Source: Mesostigma viride
Taxonomy: Eukaryota > Streptophyta > Mesostigmatophyceae > Mesostigmatales > Mesostigmataceae
Direction of reading: 5' to 3'
Assembly: GCA_009746045.1 (NCBI GenBank)
Contig: RPFO01000233.1
Coordinates: 5,001-36,834, forward strand
Length of the DNA stretch: 31,834 nt
This document shows, one piece after another, positions 9,894-19,900 of the stretch (within the stretch, counting starts at the first letter, position 1; each line of letters starts with the position of its first letter). The translations under genes were made by a program, and so were the position numbers. The notes under the pieces were generated by a model, which was not told where the DNA came from, did not search any database, and saw only the letters and a program-made list of their open reading frames with translations.

Positions 9894-10469
9894 CATGCAT
9901 GTCCACCCCGACGAGGCACAAATTCATGCATGCCCACCCCGACGAGGCACAAATTAATGAACGACAGATTTCTCACCCCCCCCCGGCACATGGAACAAGT
10001 GCCATCGCACGCACACACTTTGTAGACAGGAGAGTTTCGAGAGTCCAACGGCCGTTGGCTCGGAGAAATTGACAGTACACCAGTAAAGACATTAAAATTA
10101 TCACTTTGTTGTCTTATGTGTGCCGTGTCATTTCCCAAGGTCAAAAGCCGTCAACTTCTGCACCTCTTGTCCCTCCCACCCGTACGCACTAAGCATGCCC
10201 ACCTTACACTACCACATGTGGCTCTTGAGAAAACTCCCCCCGACGATGCACATGTGCCATTCACGCACACACCTTCAGACAAGGCTATCAGTTTTTCGAA
10301 GTCCAACGGCCGTTGGCTCCGAGAAATGCTGTTACAACTCAAAATTACAATGGTGACATCCACGAGCTAGTGGTACGCCGAACAAGTGCTTGTATGACAT
10401 ATGGCGACTGCCCGTGAGGAAAAGTCCACCACCACACACGGTCAGTTTTTTGAGTCCAACGGCCGTTGG
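9790..10469. repeat. Recurring 14-bp palindrome CCAACGGCCGTTGG
   Basis: Perfect copies lie at 10045-10058, 10303-10316 and 10456-10469, with a 13-bp copy at 9790-9802. The last three are followed by CTC(C/G)GAGAAAT. The conserved wording and self-complementarity could mark the end of a short mobile element, or a binding site for a dimeric protein. Function is unknown. Confidence 0.65.
9894..9955 (+). repeat. 31-bp tandem repeat, two copies
   Basis: Units at 9894-9924 and 9925-9955 share CATGCATG followed by CCACCCCGACGAGGCACAAA and differ at one base (T or C after CATGCATG). Related wording (CCCCGACGATGCACATG) recurs near 10237-10253, so this is part of a larger diverged repeat family. Confidence 0.75.
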
Positions 10470-10613
10470 CTCCGAGAAATGCTGTTACAACGCAAAATTA
10501 CAATGGTGACATACATGAGCTAGTGGTACGCCGAACAAGTGCTTGTATGACATATGGCGACTGCCCGTGAGGAAAAGTCCACCACCACACACGGACAGTT
10601 TTTTGACTCCAAC
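10289..10613 (+). repeat. 153-bp tandem duplication
   Basis: Copy one is 10301-10453 and copy two 10454-10606, with the start of a third degenerate copy (ACTCCAACGC) at 10606-10615. The copies differ at only a few bases and each contains the 14-bp palindrome and the phrase GCTGTTACAAC. Similarity extends left to about 10289 through CAGTTTTT. The open stretches crossing it are repeat artefacts. Confidence 0.85.
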
Positions 10614-10950
10614 GCAAGAACAGACGTAATGCACACCAAGTGACCAAGTGGCAAGATAAAGACACCCTTGCCAATCTCTACCCACAAAAACTTAGCCCCG
10701 AAATCCGTAGCCCCGAAATCCGTGATTGATTTGTACATTGTAGATGACAATGCAGCGATCACATGTATTCTGAAACCAACACGTTTTTACCTAGTTATCA
10801 TGGTAACCAATTTATGGTTACCTAGTTATCCATGGCTAGAAAGTTGTAAATACACGATGTGGCCACACACGCCATAGATGAAAATCATAACCAGATCACG
10901 CACATGATCATGGAAGGGGACTCTATTGATCTCAAAAAAGAAAGCTCAAG
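10614..10950. other. Spacer without recognisable gene
   Basis: No gene is supported. Small tandem wording is present (CCCCGAAATCCGTAG at about 10696, then CCCCGAAATCCGTGA), as is a duplicated TACCTAGTTATC(A/C)ATGG near 10790-10834. Confidence 0.4.
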
Positions 10951-11020
10951 ACACCCTACACCCTACACCCTACACCCTACACCATACATCCTACAACCTA
11001 CACCCTTAACTCTCCACCCT
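10951..11020. repeat. Telomere-like heptamer run, (ACACCCT)n
   Basis: Four perfect ACACCCT units run from 10951 to 10978, followed in phase by ACACCAT, ACATCCT, ACAACCT and another ACACCCT to 11006, then more decayed units. The opposite strand reads AGGGTGT, i.e. TGTAGGG in another register, close to the TTTAGGG plant-type telomere repeat. It may be an interstitial or ancestral telomere tract; an ordinary minisatellite is the alternative. The species' telomere repeat is not known to me. Confidence 0.6.
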
Positions 11021-11042
11021 TAGCTTACGTGACCTTTTTTTC

Positions 11043-11111
11043 GGAGAAATGTCCGAGTGGAATGCTATGTATGGGGTAACTTTCCCAAGGGTTCGAATCC
11101 CTCTTTCTCCA
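11043..11111 (+). pseudogene. tRNA-Ser(GCU) gene lacking about 20 nt, probable pseudogene
   Basis: The acceptor strands GGAGAAA (11043-11049) and TTTCTCC (11104-11110) pair over 7 bp. GTCCGAGTGG follows as the start of a serine-type D arm, an anticodon loop ATGCTAT with anticodon GCT is readable at about 11061-11067, a long class II variable arm follows (TGGGGTAACTTTCCCA), and the T arm contains GGTTCGAATCC. The second half of the D arm and the 5' strand of the anticodon stem are missing, so it is about 68 nt against the usual 85-90. A and B promoter boxes remain largely intact. Serine identity rests on the anticodon loop and long variable arm. Its style resembles organellar tRNA-Ser, so an organelle-derived insert is possible. 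Confidence 0.6.
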
Positions 11112-11218
11112 TTAGAGTTTTGTTTAGCTTCTATTCTCGTCTACACATAATTCACACGAAGTACGCTTGCAAATACTTTATTACTATTTTGTTTGATATA
11201 CTACACTAATATTATAAT

Positions 11219-11389
11219 TGTTGTGTGTGTGTGTTGTTCACGTGTGCGTGTGTGTGTTGTGTGTGTTGTGTGTGTTGTGCGTGTGCGTGTGCGTGTGCGT
11301 GTGCGTGTGCGTGTGCGTGTGCGTGTGCGTGTGCGTGTGCGTGTGTGTGTGTATATAATTTTTTGTTGTGTGTGTGTGTTGTGTGTTGT
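11219..11389. repeat. TG-rich and (GTGTGC)n microsatellites
   Basis: TG/TTG-rich sequence at 11219-11276 leads into about eleven GTGTGC hexamers (11277-11342), then (TG)n, an AT-rich break (TATATAATTTTTTG) and more TG to about 11389. This borders the 40-bp satellite, whose units contain the same GTGTGTGTGC and GTGCGCG wording, so the satellite may have grown from such a microsatellite. Confidence 0.85.
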
Positions 11390-14300
11390 ACGTGCAAGGT
11401 GTATGTACATGTGTGTGCAGCCGGCCCTTGCGTGCGCGGTGTGTGTACGTTTCTGTGCAGCCGCCCCTTGCGTGCGCGGTGTATGTACGTGTGTGTGCAT
11501 GCCGGCCCTTGCGTGCATGGTGTGTGTACGTGTGTGTGCAGCCGCCCCTTGCGTGCGCGGTGTATGTACATGTGTTTGCACTCGCCCATTGCGTGCGCGG
11601 TGTATGTACGTGTGTGTGCAGCCGCCCCTTGCGTGCGCGGTGGATGTACGTGTGTGCGCACTCGCCCCTTGCGTGCGCGGTGTATGTACGTGTGTGTGCA
11701 GCCGCCCCTTGCGTGCGCGGTGTATGTACATGTGTGTGCATCCTTGTCCTTGCGTGCATGGTGTATGTACATGTGAGTGCCGTCGCCCCAACCGTGCATT
11801 GTGTATGTACGTGTGTGTGCAGCCGCCCCTTGCGTGCATGGTGTGTGTACATGTGTGTGCATCCTTGTCCTTGCGTGCATGGTGTATGTACATGTGTTTG
11901 CACTCGCCCCTTGCGTGCGCGGTGTGTGTACGTGTGTGTGCAGCCGCCCCTTGCGTGCATGGTGTGTGTACATGTGTGTGCATCCTTGTCCTTGCGTGCA
12001 TGGTGTGTGTACATGTGTGTGCAGCCGCCCCTTGCGTGCGCGGTGGATGTACATGTGCGGGCAGTTGCCCCTTGCGTGCGCGGTGTATGTACATGTGTTT
12101 GCACTCGCCCCTTGCGTGCGCGGTGTATGTACATGTGTGTGCAGCCGCCCCTTGCGTGCATGGTGTATGTACATGTGCTTGCACTGGCCCCGTGCGTGCG
12201 CGGTGTATGTACGTGTGTGTGCAGCCGCCCCTTGCGTGCGCGGTGTATGTACGTGCGTGTGCAGCCGCCCCTTGCGTGCGCGGTGTATGTACATGTGTGT
12301 GCATCCTTGTCCTTGCGTGCGCGGTGTATGTACATGTGTTTGCACTCGCCCCTTGCGTGCGCGGTGGATGTACATGTGTGTGCAGCCGCCCCTTGCGTGC
12401 ATGGTTTATGTACATGTGTGTGCAGTCGCCGGCCCCGTGCGTGCGCAGTGGATGTACGTGTGTGTGCAGCCGCCCCGTGCGTGCATGGTGTGTGTACGTG
12501 TGTGTGCAGCAGCCCCTTGCGTGCGCGGTGTATGTACGTTTCTGTGCATGCCGGCCCTTGCGTGCATGGTGTATGTACATGTGCTTGCACTGGCCCCTTG
12601 CGTGCGCGGTGTATGTACGTGTGTGTGCAGCCCCCCTTGCGTGCGCGGTGTATGTACGTGTGTGCGCACTCGCCCCTTGCGTGCGCGGTGTATGTACGTG
12701 TGTGTGCAGCCGCCCCTTGCGTGCGCGGTGTATGTACATGTGTGTGCAGCCGCCCCTTGCGTGTGCGGTGGATGTACATGTGCGGGCAGTTGCCCCTTGC
12801 GTGCGCGGTGTATGTACATGTGTTTGCACTCGCCCCTTGCGTGCGCGGTGTATGTACATGTGTGTGCAGCCGCCCCTTGCGTGCATGGTGTATGTACATG
12901 TGCTTGCACTGGCCCCGTGCGTGCGCGGTGTATGTACGTGTGTGTGCAGCCGCCCCTTGCGTGCGCGGTGTATGTACGTGTGTGCGCACTCGCCCCTTGC
13001 GTGCGCGGTGTATGTACGTGTGTGTGCAGCCGCCCCTTGCGTGCGCGGTGTATGTACATGTGTGTGCATCCTTGTCCTTGCGTGCGCGGTGTATGTACAT
13101 GTGTTTGCACTCGCCCCTTGCGTGCGCGGTGTATGTACATGTGTGTGCAGCCGCCCCTTGCGTGCATGGTTTATGTACATGTGTGTGCAGTCGCCCCGTG
13201 CGTGCGCAGTGTATGTACGTGTGTGTGCAGCCGCCCCTTGCGTGCGTGGTGTGTGTACATGTGAGTGCAGCCGCCCCTTGCGTGCGCGGTGTATGTACGT
13301 GTGTGTGCAGCAGCCCCTTGCGTGCTTTGTGTGTGTACATGTGTGTGAATCCTTGTCCTTGCGTGCATGGTGTGTGTACGTGTGTGTGCAGCCGCCCCTT
13401 GCGTGCATGGTGGATGTACATGTGAGTGCCGTTGCCCCTTGCGTGCGCGGTGTATGTACGTGTGTGTGCAGCCGTCCCTTAATTGCGTGCGCGGTGTGTG
13501 TACGTGTGTGTGCACTCGCCCCTTGCGTGCGCGGTGTATGTACGTGTGTGCAGCCGCCCCTTGCGTGCGCGGTGTATGCCAGTGTGTGTGCATGCCGGCC
13601 CTTGCGTGCAAGGTGGTGTGTAAGTGTGTGTGCAGCCCCTTGCGTGCATGGTGTATGTACGTGTGTGTGCAGCCGGCCCTTGCGTGCATGGTGTGTGTAC
13701 ATGTGAGTGCAGCCGTCCCTTCCGTGCATGGTGTGTGTACGTGTGTGTGCAGTTGCCCCTTGCGTGCGCAGTGTATGTACGTGTGTGTGCATGCCGGCCC
13801 TTGCGTGCATGGTGTGTGTACGTGTGTGTGCAGTTGCCCCTTGCATGCGCGGTGTATGTACATGTGAGTGCAGCCGCCCAAGAGTATGTACATGTGAGTG
13901 CCGTCGCCCCTAATTGCGTGCATTGTGTGTGTAAGTGTGTGTGCAGCAGCCCCTTGCGTGCGCGGTGTATGTACGTGTGTGTGCAGCCGCCCCTTGCGTG
14001 CATGGTGTATGTCCATGTGAGTGCCGTTGCCCCTTGCGTGCGCGGTGTATGTACGTGTGTGTGCAGCCGTCCCTTAATTGCGTGCGCGGTGGATGTACAT
14101 GTGCGGGCAGTTGCCCCTTGCGTGCGCGGTGTATGTACGTGTGTGTGCAGCCGTCCCTTGCGTGCGCGGTGTATGTACGTGTGTGTGCAGCCGCCCCTTG
14201 CGTGCATGGTGAGTGTAAGTGTGTGTGCAGCAGCCCCTTGCGTGCGCAGTGTATGTACGTGTGTGTGCAGCCGCCCCTTGCGTGCGCGGTGTGTGTATAC

Positions 14301-15476
14301 TGTGTGTGCATGCCGGCCCTTGCGTGCATGGTGTGTGTACGTGTGTGTGCAGCCGCCCCTTGCGTGCGCGGTGTGTGTACGTGTGTGTGCACTCGCCCCT
14401 TGCGTGCGCGGTGGATGTACAGGTGTGTGCAGCCGCCCCTTGCGTGCATGGTGTATGTACATGTGTGTGCAGCCGCCCCTTGCGTGCGCGGTGGATGTAC
14501 ATGTGTGTGCAGCCGAACCTTGCGTGCATGGTGTGTGTACCTGTGCGTGAAGTCGCTCCTTGCGTGCATGGTGTGTGTACGTGTGTGTGCAGCCGCCCCT
14601 TGCGTGCATGGTGTATGTACATGTGAGTGCCGTTGCCCCTTGCGTGCGCGGTGTATGTACGTGTGTGTGCAGCCGTCCCTTAATTGCGTGCGCGGTGTGT
14701 GTACGTGTGTGTGCACTCGCCCCTTGCGTGCGCGGTGTATGTACGTGTGTGCAGCCGCCCCTTGCGTGCGCGGTGTATGCCAGTGTGTGTGCATGCCGGC
14801 CCTTGCGTGCAAGGTGTGTGTAAGTGTGTGTGCAGCCCCTTGCGTGCATGGTGTATGTACGTGTGTGTGCAGCTGCCCCTTGCGTGCGCGGTGTGTGTAC
14901 GTGTGTGTGCAGCCGCCCCGTGGTTGCGCGGTGTATGTACATGTGTGTGCAGTTGCCCCTTGCGTGCGCGGTGTATGTACGTGTGTGTGCAGCCGCCCCT
15001 TGCGTGCGCGGTGTAGGTACGTGTGTGTGCAGCCGCCCCAAGCGTGCGCGGTGTGTGTACATGTGTGTGCAGTTGCCCCTTGCGTGCGCGGTGTATGTAC
15101 GTGTGTGTGCAGCCGCCCCGTGGTTGCGCGGTGTATGTACATGTGTGTGCAGTTGCCCCTTGCGTGCGCGGTGTATGTACGTGTGTGTGCAGCCGCCCCT
15201 TGCGTGCGCGGTGTAGGTACGTGTGTGTGCAGCCGCCCCAAGCGTGCGCGGTGTGTGTACATGTGTGTGCAGTTGCCCCTTGCGTGCGCGGTGTGTGTAC
15301 GTGTGTGTGCAGCCGCCCCTTGCGTGCGCGGTGGATGTACGTGTGTGTGCAGTTGCCCCTTGCGTGCGCGGTGGTTTTTCGTGTGTGTGCAGCCGGCCCT
15401 TGCGTGCGCGGTGTGTGTACATGTGAGTGCAGCTGCCCCAAGCGTGCGCGGTGTGTGTACATGTGTGTGCAGTTGC
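11390..15476. repeat. 40-bp satellite array, left part (about 100 units)
   Basis: Units of 40 bp carry a near-constant TTGCGTGCGCGGTGTATGTA core, then CGTGTGTGTGC and a variable tail. Tail variants include AGCCGCCCC, AGTTGCCCC, ACTCGCCCC, ATCCTTGTCC and ATGCCGGCCC; core variants include GTGCATGG, TGGATG and TGTAGG. Larger blocks repeat: 12042-12200 resembles 12767-12925 (about 0.72 kb apart), and 13429-13668 resembles 14630-14868 (about 1.2 kb apart). Stops are rare in every frame because of composition, so long open frames on both strands are not genes. The array is cut at 15476 by the retrotransposon. Confidence 0.95.
15472..15476. repeat. Target-site duplication GTTGC, left copy
   Basis: GTTGC here and at 23509-23513 flank the retrotransposon. 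The pentamer is part of the satellite unit variant GTGTGTGCAGTTGCCCC, so the pre-insertion sequence is obvious. Five bases is the usual duplication length for LTR elements. Confidence 0.9.
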
Positions 15477-16175
15477 AGTTAAGCTTTCTTAGCACATGCA
15501 ATGTGAAGGATATGGTTGCAATGCAGCAATGTGTGATATGGTTGGAAACGGAGCTTTGTTTAAATCGGATAATGTTTACAGCGCTCACACACTTGAGGCT
15601 TGTACACGAGCTTGCCAAGTCAAGGCACAACACGTGAGGCGGGCTCGCAAGAGATGCCCATTTGGCACTGGCCTATTGTTTATATACTTGTGCACTGTGC
15701 TTGCTAGTCCTGAGCAGCCTAGGAGGCCTGCTCAGTAATAACACTCCCGGTACAGTATTCACTACCTGTACAGCGCCCAGCTCCTATACAGTAGGTCTGC
15801 CATACAGGCACAGTGACCACAGAGTACAGTCACCACAGTGATTATTGCATCTGCACCTAGAAGTCCAGGACTAAGCCTGCGGTACCAACAGACCACAGGT
15901 TAAGGTTCCTATTTCCTGCGTACGACGTATTAATCCAATACCGTCGTAGGTACAGCACCTAATTCCTGTCAGCCCAGGAATTACTGTCGACCCCATATGT
16001 CGTCGGCAAATATTCACGTCCGACTTAGAAGAACAGCCGGCTCGCGCTCGCGCGCGACCGGGAAGTCGGAACGCCATAACTTTCTTGATACTTGTCGGAA
16101 TGAACTCGTTCCGGTGCCGCTGGAATCGCAGAGATATGCCGAATCAGGATCACGCCAATGCGCTTGGCGTTAACT
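15477..16175 (-). repeat. LTR, left copy (3' LTR of the element), 699 bp
   Basis: It starts AGTTAAGC and ends GCGTTAACT, giving 6-bp inverted ends. It matches the right LTR along its length, apart from a 2-bp deletion near the left end, a few one-base indels and two substitutions (all seen by eye). The adjacent TSD lies to its left and the polypurine tract to its right, which orients the element to the minus strand. Open stretches in it repeat exactly in the other LTR and are not genes. Confidence 0.93.
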
Positions 16176-16180
16176 CCAAT

Positions 16181-16193
16181 CCTTTCTTTTCTT
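16181..16193 (-). promoter_or_regulatory. Polypurine tract for plus-strand DNA priming
   Basis: Read on the element strand this is AAGAAAAGAAAGG, followed by ATTGG and then the 3' LTR. Thirteen purines five bases from the LTR is the expected place and composition for the RNase H-resistant primer. The short gap to the LTR is slightly unusual. Confidence 0.7.
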
Positions 16194-16923
16194 GAGCTGT
16201 AGCAGCTCACACAAGTCTACATACAAACACACACAATGGGTACTGGATATCCTCCCCAGACTACAAGTCACAACCCGCTGGGCATGACAGTCAGCTTGGA
16301 TTCCTTATTATATGTACATAGCACCCATACTGGCTCAGGAGCACAAACAAATTACAATGAGTCCCTATCCCTTCACGGGAGGCTCGTTGTGTTACCCATG
16401 TACAAGAGGTTGGCCAACTGTGGCAGCCCATAGGTGTTCAGTTAAGAACTTGAGAAGTATGTACAACCTTCAGGACCTTAGGCGAAACCCCACAGATCAC
16501 CCACAACAGCTCATCAGAAAACATTGCTGACCCCCAGACGGGAGTCGGCGCCGGTCTGCTGCCCCTTATCGAACCAGACACAACATCTACGCGAAGCACA
16601 TGCAAAACACAAGCTCCTCTACTCGTTCCAACCGTGGAAAATCAGGGGACCTGTCGCCACCTCACCAGCATGGTGGATGGGTCAGCCAGTCCGTGAAACT
16701 CCGCCTTAAGACGGCACCAGGGAATCGAACCCCGCCCACAAACCACAGATCTGGGGAAACCTCAGACTGAGATGAAAACCCCAGATAGACATCTCTCCAT
16801 CAGAGACAATGTCAGACATTCCCACACCAGAGACATGTCTCACCCCTCAAGGTGTGCTCAGGATTATGTACAATCAAGCTCCCAGCCTGATATCCAGAGA
16901 CTTAAGCACCCAGCTCTCAGCTT
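16194..16923 (-). other. 3' untranslated part of the retrotransposon
   Basis: No ORF of note lies between the pol stop and the polypurine tract. On the element strand 16718-16737 contains GGTTCGATTCC, a match to a tRNA T arm / B box, with no matching acceptor or anticodon arm. Otherwise nothing is recognised. Confidence 0.6.
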
Positions 16924-19900
16924 TTAGACAGATAGACCGACTTGACAGTCAGCATTCATGAGCTTCCTCAGTACATTGTACTGGGCTGGGGCCTTGTGTG
17001 GCAGCTTTGTCAATGCATCAGCAGGGTTCTCCTCGCCAGGGATATGCTTCAAGTCAACCAAACTGGCCAACTCCTTCAGCAACAAATAATCCAGGTCCCG
17101 GCTCCTGGCCAGCTGCTTGTGAACAAACTGGACCATACCCATGCTGTCTGTTAGCAACAACGTCTCCATCTGCAAGGTCCAAGGGGTAACTGAAGCCAGC
17201 TCCAGCATTAACTCCTTTATGTACAGGCTGGACTGGATCCCCTCGCATATGGCCCTGCATTCTGCCACATCTGAACTGATACAGACCCTCTTCTGCAGTC
17301 TGCTGTACCAGCTGAACAAACTTGCCCTGCTCTGATAAAAAGCAAACAGAGCAGCAGATCTCCCCCTGACCTTGGTAACCTGGCGAGCATCCATGGAACT
17401 GTCAACAAAGATCTCCAAGGTGATAGGCTGGGCAAAGTCAATCCCAGACAAAATCAGATCAGGGGTACTCTCCACCAACCGGGCTATGACTCGAGGCTTC
17501 TCATCCTCAAGCACCTCATCAGGCATTCTGCTATGGACCATCAAAGACGGACCACAGATGCTGGCAAACCAGGCCCACATGCCTCTCAACTCAGGTCCTG
17601 CAGCCTGGGTGATCTTCTCTGGCAAGGCCTTCACAATGGTCTGTTTATAATCTCCTCCAGCCTGAAGCCTGATACTCCACTCCCCGTCCCTCCTGAACAG
17701 GGTAGCCTGCATTCCACAGAACACTACAGGCTTGTTGGGCTCCTGCCACAGCTCCTTGCCCAGTGAAAACTTGCCACTGATGACAGGAATAAACTTCTTC
17801 AGCCAGGTCGTGGGGGCTAGCAAATGCAGATCATCTCCATGCAAACTAGCATACACTGGCAGACCCTCCCATTGGGCCAGCAGCAAACAGGGATCAACTG
17901 AAGACACTCTCAAGCCACACTCACTGATCAGAGCTTCCTGCAGCGTGAGTCTCCAGATGATTGGGCTCGACCTGAGTCCTTCCAGGCCCTTCAGAATAAC
18001 CAGGAATTGTTGATGCAGCTCCAGCTTCCAGATGGCAGGCACCTCAACACAGTAAGGCTCATCCTGCTTCCACACCCTCCTGGCCACTTCTGGATCAGAT
18101 TTTAAAAATGCCCTCTTGAAGTCCAGCAGCACTGATGACATAGCTGCTCCCCTGTTCAGCAACCCCACGTAGAGACATAGCAAAATTCTCCATGTGTCGT
18201 GTAGCATCCCTGGCGTGTATAGCTCCTCTCCTGGCAGACTCCCCGTGCCGTGATACTCATTCAGGACAGGCCTGACATGGGGCACTGATACCTCATCCAC
18301 AACCTTCCTCTTCAGCACAAATCTCAAAGCAAGCTTCCTTGATGCTGGGGGACGTCTGTCTGTTGGTGCAGCACACTCAAACTGCAACCACTCCTCCAAT
18401 GCCTTGGAGAAGGCGAGCTTCCAAGCCTCAAACAAAGTAGGCGAGCTCATCTCTTGGACCAGCTGGTCATATGTCAAAGGAGAGTGTGCAGCAAGGCTCC
18501 TGTGAGTTATGCCAATACTGCTGGGGTGCAACACAGCTGGAATCACCAAACTGGCCGCTGGGGGCACCTCCCCTTCATCCCATTTTACACCCTTGACCGG
18601 CTTGGCCCTGCACCTGACTGGAAATGTTGTCCTGAAATTTTCTAGGGGAATCATCCCCCAGCCATCTCTTCTCAGAGCTGTAGCTCTGATAGAAATCCCA
18701 GGATTGCCCAGAAAATTCTGACCCAAAATCACAGGGCCATCATAGTCCTCTAGGACAAGGAAGGTCACATCCACACCCATGACAGGGGCAGTAACCTCTC
18801 CCAACACCCTTAGATGCGTCCTACCACTGAAATCAGACACCCAGGGGCAACTTGGTTCTCCGACCAGCAGTTCTCCTGTATGCTGAGGTCCCATGACAGA
18901 AACCTGTGCATTGGTATCTATCTCCATGGCAGCTACCTCAGGTTCATCCAACTGGACAAGCTTGGACACCTTAGGCTCCTTCTTGGCTCTTTGCAAAGCC
19001 TGTACAATATCTGATAGACGCACACCCCTAGGCCTGGTGTCGGGCCGTTCCGGAGGTGCAGCCTGTCCGCCTGCTTGCCCAACCACCGTATGTGAAGGTA
19101 CCCCAGGGGCCGGGCCAGGGTCACCCTGAGGGCTCGATACAGCTGTAGCACCCTGATCAGGAAGCTCCACGTCACCCCCGCCTTGTACACCAGCGGGCAC
19201 CTGGAAGAGGTCTCCTTGATTACCTCCCCGGGGACGGATCTTTGACCAGGACAGACGGTGCACTGCTTGGGAGCCATCAATGGCCACCCAGCACTTATGG
19301 CCAGCGGCTTCTACTCGGGTCACCACCCCATCATGCCAGCTGCCACGTTTCCCTGGAAAGCTTGGTTCCTTCCACACAACAACCTGTTGTCCAACGTTAG
19401 GTTCTAGGACACTCCAGCCCTTGTCTTTCTGCCTCAGCTTGAGGAACTTGGCCTCTAGCTTCTCCTTCCATGCCTGCTCAGCATCAGCTGGCAGCATCCT
19501 GGTATGCAGCATAAGAGGATTGATGGCAATGTCACCAAAGAACATGGGAGTCCTCAGGTTCAGCCTGTCCTCCACAGAACGTAGCCATGCAGATGTCACA
19601 ATGGCAGATGACGTCCTTGGAATCCTCTCCACCAGCAGCACAGTCTTGATCTCTTGGATGGCTCTCTCCACCACCCCTTGCTGGCCGTGGCTCTCCCTGG
19701 GTGTAATCAGCAACTCTGGAAACTCTGGCAGGTTCTCACAGCACTCAAACTGAATGTCACACTGCAACAACTCCAACCCAGGGTACCTGCTCCTTGTCAA
19801 CTTCAGAGCAGCAATCAATGTAGGCTTCTCCATGTCAGGCAGGATCTCTAGGGTCTTGTACTTGGTATATCTGTCCACTGCCACCAGCAGCTTCAAACCC

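Noticed and set aside
11193-15476. Cys/Val/Arg-rich plus-strand and Thr/His-rich minus-strand open frames of up to about 880 codons
   Set aside because: Same satellite artefact: overlapping open frames on both strands with a 40-residue period that simply mirrors three DNA units.
15496-16210. Small ORFs inside the left LTR, repeated in the right LTR
   Set aside because: They duplicate because the LTR duplicates, have no motif, and overlap each other on both strands.
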